DNA of 64,000 nucleotides. Origin: Acetobacteraceae bacterium (lineage in GTDB: Bacteria; Pseudomonadota; Alphaproteobacteria; Acetobacterales; Acetobacteraceae). This document shows positions 50,654 to 62,712 of this stretch, in pieces. Each line of letters opens with the position of its first letter. Within the stretch, counting starts at the first letter, position 1. Location: the NCBI GenBank assembly GCA_947475245.1, contig CANJLW010000002.1:62001-126000 (forward strand), in the 5' to 3' direction. The notes under the pieces were generated by a model. The model did no database searches. It saw nothing but the letters and a program-made list of their open reading frames with translations, and was not told the origin of the DNA. The position numbers and the translations under genes are program-made.

Positions 50654-51778
50654 ATGAAGCTCAAGGCCGACCGCGCCACGCTGATCAAGGCGCTGGCCCA
50701 TGTCCAGAGCGTGGTGGAACGGCGCAATACCATCCCCATTCTCGCGAATGTCATGATCGCCGTGCGCGATGGCAAATTGTCATTGACCGCCACCGACATG
50801 GAAATCGCGATCGTCGAGGATGTGGTCGCCAGTTCCAGCCGCAACGGCTCCTGCACCGCGCCGGCCTCGACGCTGTACGAGATCGTGCGCAAGCTGCCCG
50901 ATGGGGCGGAAGTTGAACTCGATCACCCCGGCGGCGACGCGCAATTGGCGTTGCGCGCCGGTCGCTATGCCACCAGCCTGGTGGTGCTGCCGGTCGACGA
51001 TTTCCCGTCGATGACGGCGGGCAGCCTGCCGCACAAGTTCAGTCTGGCGGCACAGACGCTGCGCGGGCTTATCGATCGCACCCGCTTCGCGATCAGCACC
51101 GAAGAAACCCGCTATTACCTCAACGGCATCTATCTGCATGCCGCTGAAAACGACGGTGTACGCGTGCTGCGCGCGGTCGCGACCGATGGTCACCGGCTGG
51201 CGCGGGTCGAAGAACCGCTGCCGGAAGGGGCCGGATCGATGCCCGGCGTGATCATCCCCCGCAAGACCGTCAACGAAGTCCGCAAGCTGCTCGACGAAGT
51301 GACGGGCAATGTGGAAATCGCTCTGTCCGACACCCGCATTCAGTTCCGCGCCGATCAAATCCTGCTGACCAGCAAGCTGATCGACGGCACATTCCCGGAA
51401 TACGAGCGCGTGATTCCGCGCGGCAACGACAAGGTGCTGCGGGTCGGCAAGAAAGACTTTGCCGATGCCGTCGCTCGCGTCGCCGCGATCTCCTCGGAAC
51501 GCTCACGCCCGGTGAAAATGTCGCTGGCCCGCGATCTTCTGGTGCTGTCCGCCGCCAGCCCCGAACAAGGCACGGCGAGCGAGGAACTCGACGCCGATCA
51601 TGTCAAATACGACGCCGGCCCGTTGGAAATCGGCTTTCAGGCGCGTTATCTGAACGACATTACCGATCAGATCGGCGAACAGGTCGAATTCCGCTTTGCC
51701 GACGGCTCCGCCCCCACCGTGGTTCAGGACGCGGCCGATCCCAGCGCGCTGTTCGTCCTGATGCCGATGCGGGTCTGA
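50654..51778 (+). CDS. dnaN: DNA polymerase III subunit beta (sliding clamp)
   Basis: MKLKADRATLIKALAHVQSVVERRNTIPILANVMI; C-terminal VQDAADPSALFVLMPMRV. Confidence 0.97.
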   Translation: MKLKADRATLIKALAHVQSVVERRNTIPILANVMIAVRDGKLSLTATDMEIAIVEDVVASSSRNGSCTAPASTLYEIVRKLPDGAEVELDHPGGDAQLALRAGRYATSLVVLPVDDFPSMTAGSLPHKFSLAAQTLRGLIDRTRFAISTEETRYYLNGIYLHAAENDGVRVLRAVATDGHRLARVEEPLPEGAGSMPGVIIPRKTVNEVRKLLDEVTGNVEIALSDTRIQFRADQILLTSKLIDGTFPEYERVIPRGNDKVLRVGKKDFADAVARVAAISSERSRPVKMSLARDLLVLSAASPEQGTASEELDADHVKYDAGPLEIGFQARYLNDITDQIGEQVEFRFADGSAPTVVQDAADPSALFVLMPMRV

Positions 51779-51782
51779 AGTC

Positions 51783-53528
51783 CTAGCGGGATGCCGGAAG
51801 GCATCCCGGCGGAGACGTTTCAAACCGCGGCCGCTTCACCTTCGCCTTCGACAGCGCCGGGTATTGCCCGCTGGCCAGCGCGTCCAGACTATCGGCTGCG
51901 ACCTTGAACCGCGCCGCGTAGCGCCACGCATGCGTCAGTGTCTGCTCGACATACAGTCGCGTCGCCTGACGGGGCATCGCCTCCAGGAACATCAGCGGAT
52001 CGCCGCCGTCGCGCATATCCGGCATCCAGCGACGCGCGGCGTATTGGCCCTGTTCATAGGCCGCGAGCATGCTCAGAAGATGCCCGCCGACGACTTTGTC
52101 CTCGGCAAGTTGCAGTAAGTATTTCTGTCCGATGTCGAGGTTGATGCCGGGATCGTCGAGGATCGCGGGATCGTCGGTGCCCGGCGTTCCCGTGCCCTGC
52201 GCGGTCGCCGGCATGATCTGCATCAGCCCGCGCGCGCCGGCGCCGGAGCGCGCGTTGGCCAGAAAGTTCGACTCCCGCCGGACCAGCGCATAAACCAGCG
52301 GCGGATCGACCAGGAAGCCCTGCGCGGGCACCAGTTTTTCCAGCGGTTGACGCTCCGCCGCCACGCGGTTGGCGACGCCGTCGTTGCGAATGTCGTTGGC
52401 CAGTTGCGGCAATTGCGCGGCGCTTGCGACCAGGTACAGCACGCGCGCCATGCCGGGATCGGGCTGTGTCGCATACCAAACCGCCCGCAACTCTTGTTCC
52501 GCTCGGCGCTTTTCCCCAATTTGCAGCCATGCCAGGGCCCGCCGACCGGCAGGCTCCGCCAGCAACGCGTCGAGGTCCGCGCCGCCCAAAATGCCGCCGG
52601 CGATACACTCGTGCGACCCGCCGATCTGGCGGTGGGCAATCCAGGCATAGAATGTATCGGTTTCCTGCGCCGCCCGTCGTGTCCAGGTCAGCGCCACTGT
52701 CGGACCATGGGTATCGCGCACCGCGCGTGCCATCCAAAAGGCGGCCCCGGCACGTAGATGATCGGACCGGGCAAGCGTGTAGGCCGCCTGCAGGAAGGTC
52801 TGCCCCACCGGTGACTGGTCAAGCCGCAACGCCGCCAGCCCGGCGATGAACAGAGCCTCGCTCACGTCGCGGCCTTCCGGCAGGCTGTGGAGCAAGGGCA
52901 TGGCCGCCGAGACGGCTTCCGCGTCTTGATTCTGAGTGAATAACTGGCGGACGCGCACGATCGCCTTATCGGTGCCGGCCTTTTCGCCGGGGCTTCGCGC
53001 GGCGGAGGCTGGGCGACTGATCGGCGGGGCCACCCGATCCAGCAAGGCGCGAATACCGCCCGCGCTGGGTTGGTCACCGTACTGGGCCAACCAGGCCGTC
53101 AACTCGACGGTGGTGGGGCGATACGCGTCCGACAAATACCGATCCGCCAACACGGTCCCGGCCAGCCAGGCGACGTTCAGATGTTCGGCCTCGCGCATCG
53201 CTTCCGCGATGGCGCCGCTTGCGTGCAACGACAGGATCCGGCGCAGCCGTAAGGCATCGCTGGGTGAAATTGGGTGGGGGAGGGCGAGGGATGTCTTACC
53301 CCGTGACGCGGAAAACGGTGCCATCATGGCGGTTTCCGCGACCCTGTCCGCTTGCTGCGCCTGGGCGGTGGCAGTGGTTTCCATAACTGTAAGAACAGTG
53401 CAGAGACCATAAACCCAGATCAACAGGAGGCGGCCCATTATCGGCTGACTCTTTCGCATATTTTTCCAATACACACGAATCAACGACGAGGCAACACTTG
53501 AAATATATCGACGTATCCGCAACATCAT
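51783..53528 (-). CDS. Lytic transglycosylase domain protein (Slt-like)
   Basis: PPLVYALVRRESNFLANARSGAGARGLMQIMPATAQ; NLDIGQKYLLQLAEDKVVGGHLLSMLAAYEQG. Start uncertain; an internal Met near 53438 gives a signal-peptide-like N-terminus. Confidence 0.9.
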   Translation of the reverse strand: MMLRIRRYISSVASSLIRVYWKNMRKSQPIMGRLLLIWVYGLCTVLTVMETTATAQAQQADRVAETAMMAPFSASRGKTSLALPHPISPSDALRLRRILSLHASGAIAEAMREAEHLNVAWLAGTVLADRYLSDAYRPTTVELTAWLAQYGDQPSAGGIRALLDRVAPPISRPASAARSPGEKAGTDKAIVRVRQLFTQNQDAEAVSAAMPLLHSLPEGRDVSEALFIAGLAALRLDQSPVGQTFLQAAYTLARSDHLRAGAAFWMARAVRDTHGPTVALTWTRRAAQETDTFYAWIAHRQIGGSHECIAGGILGGADLDALLAEPAGRRALAWLQIGEKRRAEQELRAVWYATQPDPGMARVLYLVASAAQLPQLANDIRNDGVANRVAAERQPLEKLVPAQGFLVDPPLVYALVRRESNFLANARSGAGARGLMQIMPATAQGTGTPGTDDPAILDDPGINLDIGQKYLLQLAEDKVVGGHLLSMLAAYEQGQYAARRWMPDMRDGGDPLMFLEAMPRQATRLYVEQTLTHAWRYAARFKVAADSLDALASGQYPALSKAKVKRPRFETSPPGCLPASR

Positions 53529-53830
53529 CGGGTCATGGTGATCAATGCACGAGTACTGGGTATAAACGTATCTTATATGCCTGGAATATTTACCATAAAT
53601 ACCCTGATTTCTTAATCGACGCGATGCTCCGGACTGGGATTCCTTAACCTTTGATGCTGGACAATACGCCTAATCCTTAATGGATATTCACAATTGCACG
53701 GACCATAATCATCAAATTTGACGCAAATGTGACGCCCATTATTGCCATATTTTCGCCCTTCCTTGTTCCGGTGACGCCGATTGCCGCGGGCGGCCTTTCC
53801 TCGATGCATCCGGGCTGGCAAGGTCGCGCC

Positions 53831-54994
53831 GTGCTTCAGCTTCAGCGTCTCGTCCTGACCAACTTCCGCACCTACGGCGCGCTCACCTGGCGACCGGCGG
53901 AACGCATCGCCGTGCTCTTCGGTCCCAACGGCAGCGGCAAGACCAATCTGCTGGAAGCCGTCTCACTGCTGATGCCCGGTCGCGGGCTGCGCGGCGCGCG
54001 CGGCGTCGAACTCCCCCGACACGGCACCACCCATTGGGCCGTCGCCGCTCGGCTTCTGGGAACCGATGGACCGTTCGATCTCGGCACCGGCACGCTGCCC
54101 GACGGCGCCTCCGACCGTCGGGTCTTTCGCCTCGACGGTCATCCGCCGCGTAACCAGGCCGAAATCGGCGCGCGAGTCGCCGCCGTCTGGCTGACACCGC
54201 AGATGGACCGGTTGTTTCAGGACGGCCTGTCCGGTCGCCGCCGCTTCCTGGATCGACTGGTCTGGGCGCTGGAACCCAACCACGCCCGGGAAATGGCCGC
54301 GCACGATACCGCCGTCGGCAACCGCAACCGCCTGCTGGCTGAAGGGCGCGCCGACCGCGCCTGGCTGGCCGGCGTCGAGGATGCCATAGCCCGCCACGCC
54401 GTCGCCGCCACAGCCGCCCGCGCCACGCTCGTCGCGCGCCTGAACGCCACGCTGCAAGGCGGTGTCGCGGGGGCCTTCCCGGCGGCCTACGTCGCCCTGA
54501 CCTGCCCGATCGCCGAACGGCTGCGCGCCGCCCCGGCCCTGGAGGTCGAAGACTGGCTGCGTGCCACCCTGGCGGATCGCCGCGGTCGCGATGGGGCGGC
54601 CGGCGGAACCTCGGTCGGCGCGCACCGCACGGACATGGCGCTGTCCGACGCCACCACCGGGGTTCCCGCCGAACAGGCCAGCACCGGAGAGCAGAAATCC
54701 CTGCTGATCGGCGTGATACTCGCGCATGCCGCGCTGATCGCCCAGGCGCGCGGCTTCGCGCCGTTGCTGCTGTTGGATGAGCCCATGGTGCACCTGGACC
54801 CATCGCGCCGTCAGGCGCTGTTTCAGGCGCTGCCGACGCTACCGGCGCAAATCCTGCTGACCGGCACCGACGCGGAAACCTTCGCGCCGCTGTTTGGACA
54901 GGCAGAGGGGCTGATGACCGGTGACGGCGGCCTTACCCCGGACCCGCGCTTTTTAGCGGACCTGTCGGTCAGGTCTGTCACGCGAGCGTCTTAA
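53831..54994 (+). CDS. recF: DNA replication/repair protein RecF
   Basis: LQLQRLVLTNFRTYGALTW; FGPNGSGKTNLLEAVSLLMPGRGLRGAR; STGEQKSLLIGVILAHAALI. Start GTG 53831 or ATG 53804. Confidence 0.95.
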   Translation: MLQLQRLVLTNFRTYGALTWRPAERIAVLFGPNGSGKTNLLEAVSLLMPGRGLRGARGVELPRHGTTHWAVAARLLGTDGPFDLGTGTLPDGASDRRVFRLDGHPPRNQAEIGARVAAVWLTPQMDRLFQDGLSGRRRFLDRLVWALEPNHAREMAAHDTAVGNRNRLLAEGRADRAWLAGVEDAIARHAVAATAARATLVARLNATLQGGVAGAFPAAYVALTCPIAERLRAAPALEVEDWLRATLADRRGRDGAAGGTSVGAHRTDMALSDATTGVPAEQASTGEQKSLLIGVILAHAALIAQARGFAPLLLLDEPMVHLDPSRRQALFQALPTLPAQILLTGTDAETFAPLFGQAEGLMTGDGGLTPDPRFLADLSVRSVTRAS

Positions 54995-55003
54995 GTGCTA
55001 TAG

Positions 55004-57490
<2,487 letters not shown>

Positions 57491-57497
57491 AACGAAT

Positions 57498-57534
57498 GCG
57501 CCCCAAACCCCGGTGTCGGGAGTTGGGGCGCTTT
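57498..57534 (+). terminator. Rho-independent-like terminator of gyrB
   Basis: GCGCCCCAAAC ... GTTGGGGCGC hairpin followed by TTT. Confidence 0.75.
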
Positions 57535-57598
57535 CGGTAACCCGGCGCAGGATGCGCCATGGCCTCTCCCGCAAGCGGAAGAGGCTGCTGGTCGCTGC

Positions 57599-58834
57599 TT
57601 ATTCGGCGGCGAGCTGTTGGTTCTTGTTCATGTAGCGAACGCTGACCGGGGTGTTGGCCTCGAACGGGCTTTGCAGGCCCAGTTCCTTCGCGATCTCGCG
57701 CACCGCCGGGAAGACTTCCTGGCCCAGCAGACGAATGCAGGTCATGGAATCCTGGTGGGTCACGTTCCCGTCGTTCGCCCAGAACGACAGAATGCCCGGA
57801 CGGGTCTCTTCCAGCAGCAGCTTGATCTTCGCGATCACCTGCTTCGGCGTGCCGGCGATGACCATCAGGTCTTTCAACTGCTGCTCGATCGCCGGGCGAT
57901 AGCGCGGGCTCGTCGAACGCCCCGTCGAGAATTCCGCAAAGGCTCGGCGGTTTTCCGGGCTGCCGTAACCGGCCGGCGTGCTCCAGACGGGATGCGCGAG
58001 GCCGGTGAATTCACCCTGCATCCACATGAACTGACGAGCGTTTTCCAGCGCCTTTTCTTCGGTCTCGGCGACATGGATCTGCTTGAGCAGGCCATGATAT
58101 TCCGGTCCGCCCTTGATGCCGACTTCGGCTGCGGCCTTGTCGTACATGTCCCAGATCTGCCGTGTGCGTTCGACCGGCGTATTCAGCGCGATGTAGGGAT
58201 ACCCGTTCTGGGCGGCCCAAACGATGGTTTCCTTGCTGATGACGCCGGGGATCCAGATGCGCGGATGCGGCTTTTGCATCGGCACGGCCCAGGGGTTCAC
58301 GACGCGCTGCTGATAATGCGTGCCTTCCCAGCGGAACGGGCCGGGCTGGGTCCAGGTCTTGATGATCAGATCGTGCGCTTCCTGGAAGCGTTCCCGGTTG
58401 AACGCCGGGTTCACGCCGTTCGCCAGCTGCTCCTGCCCGCCACCGCGGACGAAGCCGGACACCAGGCGTCCCTTGGACACCATGTCGATCATCGCCAACT
58501 CTTCCGAGAGCTGCACCGGGTTTTCCCAGAGCGGCAGCGGATTGCCGAGCATGACGATTTTGACGCGCTTGGTTGCGGCGGCAAGCATGGCGGCGAACAT
58601 GTTGGCGCGCGCCTGCATGCAGAACGGCGCATTGTGATGTTCGTTGAGCATGATGCCATCGATGCCGACTTCCTCGGCGTAGATGTACTGCTCCAGATAC
58701 TCGTTATAGAGCCGGCTGCCCTCGTTCGAGTTGAAGTTGGAGTTCGGGAACATCAGCGCGGTTGCGCCATAGTCCAGGCCGGCCTTCGCGTCGTAGGCCG
58801 ACATGGGCTGTTCGGTGAAATACATCAGATGCAT
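57599..58834 (-). CDS. LLM class flavin-dependent oxidoreductase (luciferase-like monooxygenase)
   Basis: MHLMYFTEQPMSAYDAK; GIDGIMLNEHHNAPFCMQARANMFAAMLAAATKRVKIVMLGNPLPLWENPVQLSEELAMIDMVSKGRLVSGFVRGG. Confidence 0.92.
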   Translation of the reverse strand: MHLMYFTEQPMSAYDAKAGLDYGATALMFPNSNFNSNEGSRLYNEYLEQYIYAEEVGIDGIMLNEHHNAPFCMQARANMFAAMLAAATKRVKIVMLGNPLPLWENPVQLSEELAMIDMVSKGRLVSGFVRGGGQEQLANGVNPAFNRERFQEAHDLIIKTWTQPGPFRWEGTHYQQRVVNPWAVPMQKPHPRIWIPGVISKETIVWAAQNGYPYIALNTPVERTRQIWDMYDKAAAEVGIKGGPEYHGLLKQIHVAETEEKALENARQFMWMQGEFTGLAHPVWSTPAGYGSPENRRAFAEFSTGRSTSPRYRPAIEQQLKDLMVIAGTPKQVIAKIKLLLEETRPGILSFWANDGNVTHQDSMTCIRLLGQEVFPAVREIAKELGLQSPFEANTPVSVRYMNKNQQLAAE

Positions 58835-58869
58835 GGGTTTGTTCTCCCTGTACCGGTTTTAGCGGTTGG

Positions 58870-59646
58870 CTATGACGCCACGAATTGCGTGATCAGCTTG
58901 GCGACGGCGGCCGGCTGATCCATTTCCGCGCAATGACCGCACTCGGCGACGACGGTCATGGTCGCGTTGCGCAGGGCCTTGGCATAGACGTGGCTGGCGC
59001 TGATCGGCACGATACGATCGTCGTCGCCGTGGATGATCAGGGCCGGGCTTTGCACGCCGCCCAGGAGATGCGGCAAGGTCTGGCTGTACATGTATGGCTT
59101 CCACGCAGTGCGGAAGCTCATTTCCCGGCAGAGGTCCCAGGCTTCGAGCTGATCGATGGAAACGTCACCGTAGATCGCGGTGAACGCCGCTTCGTTGTGG
59201 AAGCCCATCCTGGGGTAATCGAGATAGGACAGCAGTGCCTGATCGGTGATGTAGCCGTCGGGCGGGTTGATGCCCATCGACCCGACCAGCACCAGTCGAC
59301 GATATTGGGTCGGCGCAAGGCTGGCCATTTCCGCGGCGATCCAGCCGCCGAAGCCCAGACCGACCAGCGACGCATCACTGACCCCAAGCCCGGTCAGCAG
59401 CCACGCGTTCATGGCGGCGATGTCGCGCGGGTGGCGCATCCATTCCGCCCGTTCCGACTTGCCCCAACCCGGATGGTGGGAAACGATGACGTCGAATTTC
59501 TCCGCGAGGGCATCGTAGAAGGCCAAGCTGTCGGGTGTACCGATATCGCGATGCAGCACCAGCACAGTGGGCCCGCTGCCCGCGCGCTTGAAGAACATCT
59601 TGGTGCCGGCAATATCCTTGGTTGCTTCTGTCCAGGCGACGGTCAT
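58870..59646 (-). CDS. Alpha/beta hydrolase fold protein
   Basis: GSGPTVLVLHRDIGTPDSLAFYDALAEKFDVIVSHHPGWGKSER; SLVGLGFGGWIAAEMASLAP; PALIIHGDDDRIVPISASHVYAKAL. Confidence 0.9.
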   Translation of the reverse strand: MTVAWTEATKDIAGTKMFFKRAGSGPTVLVLHRDIGTPDSLAFYDALAEKFDVIVSHHPGWGKSERAEWMRHPRDIAAMNAWLLTGLGVSDASLVGLGFGGWIAAEMASLAPTQYRRLVLVGSMGINPPDGYITDQALLSYLDYPRMGFHNEAAFTAIYGDVSIDQLEAWDLCREMSFRTAWKPYMYSQTLPHLLGGVQSPALIIHGDDDRIVPISASHVYAKALRNATMTVVAECGHCAEMDQPAAVAKLITQFVAS

Positions 59647-59678
59647 TCCACTTTCCTCGCGTTTATTCTCGCGCCACT

Positions 59679-60659
59679 CTACTCGCCAGTACGATTTCTT
59701 GTCGAGTGTTCGGCCAACCATCCGTCCAGCGCCGCCGGATCGTCCCAGGCAAGGCGCACGCCGACAACCGTAACCTGATCGCGGATGTCCGGCGGCAGGC
59801 GAACGGCGTCCTTTGGCGTGGTGGCCAGTAGCGCGTTGAATTCCTTGGCCTGACCCACCAAAGAGTCCAATTCCTTTCGGCTGAAGGCGTGGTGGTCGGG
59901 GAACGCGACGCGCGCAACCAAGCGGATTCCGGCATCTTGCAGCGGCATGAAAAATTTGTCGGGTGACGCAATGCCCGCGAAGGCGACGACGTTGTGGCCG
60001 CGCAGGTCCTCGATTTGCGGCCCTTGCACAAGGCGGGCACCCAGCACGGGCAACCCTGGGGGCAGTTGCCGCAGCGCGAAAGTCAGGTCGGTGCCGATCA
60101 GGACCGCGGCCTGACAGCGGGCCGCGCCGACCGAGACCGGTTCGCGCAGCGGACCTGCCGGCAGCACCCGTCCGTTACCGAAGCCGGTATTGCCGTCGAT
60201 CACCAGCAGAGACAGCGTCTTGACCAGCGTGGGGTTCTGCAACCCGTCGTCGAGCAGAAGGACCTCCGCGCCGGTGGCGATGGCGGCCTTGGCACTGGCG
60301 GCGCGGTTGGCCCCGATCCAGGTGGGCGCGACGCGCGCCAGCAGCAGCGCCTCATCCCCCACTTGCTCGGCGCTGTCGCCGAGACCGACACGATGCGGCC
60401 CCTGGATGGACCCGCCATACCCTCGCAACAGCACATGCACCGCCCGACCCTGAGCGGTCAGGCGTTCCGCCAGATCCAGCGCAACCGTGGTCTTGCCCGC
60501 CCCGCCGACGGTGACGTTGCCGCAGCAAATCACCGGCACCGGCGCCCGCCAGCCCGTGCGCGCCACGCGACGCCGAGTGACGGCCGCGACGAGGCACGAC
60601 GCAGGAGACAACAACCGAGGCAGCCAGCCGTCCCGCAGCCAGAACGCCGGCGCGCGCAT
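59679..60659 (-). CDS. lpxK: Tetraacyldisaccharide 4'-kinase
   Basis: APVPVICCGNVTVGGAGKTTVALDLAERLTAQG; LLLDDGLQNPTL; downstream of waaA. Confidence 0.95.
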   Translation of the reverse strand: MRAPAFWLRDGWLPRLLSPASCLVAAVTRRRVARTGWRAPVPVICCGNVTVGGAGKTTVALDLAERLTAQGRAVHVLLRGYGGSIQGPHRVGLGDSAEQVGDEALLLARVAPTWIGANRAASAKAAIATGAEVLLLDDGLQNPTLVKTLSLLVIDGNTGFGNGRVLPAGPLREPVSVGAARCQAAVLIGTDLTFALRQLPPGLPVLGARLVQGPQIEDLRGHNVVAFAGIASPDKFFMPLQDAGIRLVARVAFPDHHAFSRKELDSLVGQAKEFNALLATTPKDAVRLPPDIRDQVTVVGVRLAWDDPAALDGWLAEHSTRNRTGE

Positions 60660-61930
60660 CAGCGCAGACTCGCGAGCAACGCGGTCGCGGTTTCCGCCGG
60701 CAGTCCTTCATGTCCGCCGATGATCGCGGCGGCTCTTTGTCCCATTGCGATCCCACGCGCGGGATCGCGCAGCAGAGACCCGACACTCTCGGCCAGCGAC
60801 GACGCGTCGTTGACGACAATCACCGCGTCCGCCGAACGCAACAGCGCGTGATGGTCGGTGAAGTTGCCGGTATGCGGCCCGGTCAGGATGGCGCAGCCCA
60901 GACGCGCGGGTTCCAGAGGATTCTGCCCGCCGCCGGGCGGCGGCAGGCTGCGGCCGACAAAGACAATCGGGGCCAGGCGAAACCACAGCCCCAATTCCCC
61001 CAGCGTATCGGCAATCCACAACCCGCCCGCGGGCGGCGCGTCACCGGCCGCGCGCCGCGGCGCGTCGCCCAGTTCGCGCGCGATGGCGGAACCGCGATCC
61101 GGGTGACGCGGGGCAATGATCGTCAGCAACCCCGGATGATCGACCGCCAGCCGCCGGTGCGCGTCGGCGATCAATGCCTCCTCGCCCGGATGCGTACTGG
61201 CCGCCAGCCAGACCGGCCGATCGCCGATCCGCGCGCGCAAGGCATCCAGTTCCGCGGTGTCGGCGGGCAGCGGCGGTGCCGCGAATTTCAAATCGCCGGC
61301 GCGGATAGCCGAACGCCCGCCGAGGTCGCGCAGGCGTTGGGCATCCTCCTCGCTGCGCGCGCGGATCGTGTCAAAGGCGCTCAGCAGGCGTTCGGCCGCG
61401 CGCGGTGCGCGCCGCCACCAGGCGAAGCTGCCGGCTGACATGCGCGCGTTGATCAGCATCAGAGGAATGCCGCGCCGCCGACAGGCCGCGATTCGATTCG
61501 GCCAAAGCTCGCTTTCCACGAAACAGGCCGCGTCCGGCTTCCAATGGTCCAGGAACCGCCTGACCCAGGCGGGCACGTCCAGCGGGGCGAATCGATGGAC
61601 GACATGCCGTTCCAGCCCCAACCCCGGCAGGCGTCGCCCGAGCAGTTCGGCGGAGGTCACGGTGCCGGTGGTCAGCAGCACGGTCATCATCGGCGCCTGT
61701 CGGTGCAGTTCGACGAGCACAGGCAGGATCGACTCGGTCTCGCCCACGCTCGCCGCGTGCATCCACAGTACCCGCCCAACAGGCCGAGGCTCGTGGTCGA
61801 TCCCCCGGCGTTCGGCAAGCCGAACGGCGATTTCCTTGTTACCCCGAGCGCGCATCCGCAAATACGGGCGCAACGCGGGTGCGATCAGGGTCGCAAGAAT
61901 GGCCCAGGCGGCATGGATCATCGCGCGCAC
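60659..61930 (-). CDS. waaA: 3-deoxy-D-manno-octulosonic acid transferase
   Basis: VLWMHAASVGETESILPVLVEL; PDAACFVESELWPNRIAACRRRGIPLMLINARMS; PLEPARLGCAILTGPHTGNF-like region. Confidence 0.95.
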   Translation of the reverse strand: MRAMIHAAWAILATLIAPALRPYLRMRARGNKEIAVRLAERRGIDHEPRPVGRVLWMHAASVGETESILPVLVELHRQAPMMTVLLTTGTVTSAELLGRRLPGLGLERHVVHRFAPLDVPAWVRRFLDHWKPDAACFVESELWPNRIAACRRRGIPLMLINARMSAGSFAWWRRAPRAAERLLSAFDTIRARSEEDAQRLRDLGGRSAIRAGDLKFAAPPLPADTAELDALRARIGDRPVWLAASTHPGEEALIADAHRRLAVDHPGLLTIIAPRHPDRGSAIARELGDAPRRAAGDAPPAGGLWIADTLGELGLWFRLAPIVFVGRSLPPPGGGQNPLEPARLGCAILTGPHTGNFTDHHALLRSADAVIVVNDASSLAESVGSLLRDPARGIAMGQRAAAIIGGHEGLPAETATALLASLR

Positions 61931-62592
61931 AACCGATCGGCTTCGGCCAGCGCCTGGTTCAACGCCGCTTCAATCGCCGGAAGCGTCGCCTCCCACGCGT
62001 CGCGCGGTACCCGCACCGGCGCGCCGCACACCATGAAACCGCGCCCGAAGGGCAGCGGGATTGCCATCCGGTCCCATGTGCCCAGCACGATGCGATGTGT
62101 CGAACGGGCGGCGCAGGGCAGCACCGGCACCCCCGCCAGGGCCGCCAGTTGCGCCACGCCCGGAGCCGGGCTGTGGCGCGGCCCACGCGGCCCATCCGGG
62201 GTAATGCCGATATGGTCGCCCTTTTTCAGCAGTGCCAGCAGTGTTCGCAGCGCCGCCGGCCCGCCGCGCGAGGAGGACCCGAGTACCGGCTCGATCCCGA
62301 AGCGGCGCACGACCTCTCCGATAAAGCGCCCGTCGCGATGCCGGCTGACCAGCGTGTGAATAGGCACCCGCCGATAGGATGGCCGACCGTCGGCGATCAG
62401 GGACAAAGCCGGCATCAGCGGCAGGCATTCGTGCCAAAAGGCGAATACGGCGGCCTGGCCGGCGCCGATGGTGTCGAAATGCCCGTCGCCCACCAGCGTC
62501 CAGCGCGTGGTACGCAGGGCGAAGTGCAGGTATCGGCCCAGCAATCGAGCGAGCAGGCCCTGAACGAAGTCGGATCGGAACAGCGCTTTCAC
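61918..62592 (-). CDS. Lysophospholipid acyltransferase family protein (DUF374)
   Basis: AVFAFWHECLPLMPAL; SSRGGPAALRTLLALLKKGDHIGITPDGPRGPRH. Confidence 0.88.
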   Translation of the reverse strand: MKALFRSDFVQGLLARLLGRYLHFALRTTRWTLVGDGHFDTIGAGQAAVFAFWHECLPLMPALSLIADGRPSYRRVPIHTLVSRHRDGRFIGEVVRRFGIEPVLGSSSRGGPAALRTLLALLKKGDHIGITPDGPRGPRHSPAPGVAQLAALAGVPVLPCAARSTHRIVLGTWDRMAIPLPFGRGFMVCGAPVRVPRDAWEATLPAIEAALNQALAEADRLCAR

Positions 62593-62712
62593 GTGGTCTG
62601 TTCCCCCATGCCGACGACGACCGACCGATAGTGGGAAAAGACGGGCGACATACGCCGCGCGGGTAGCACGCGCGGACGGGTGCGGAAAGGCCGGAGCGTT
62701 TTCGTCCGCGCG

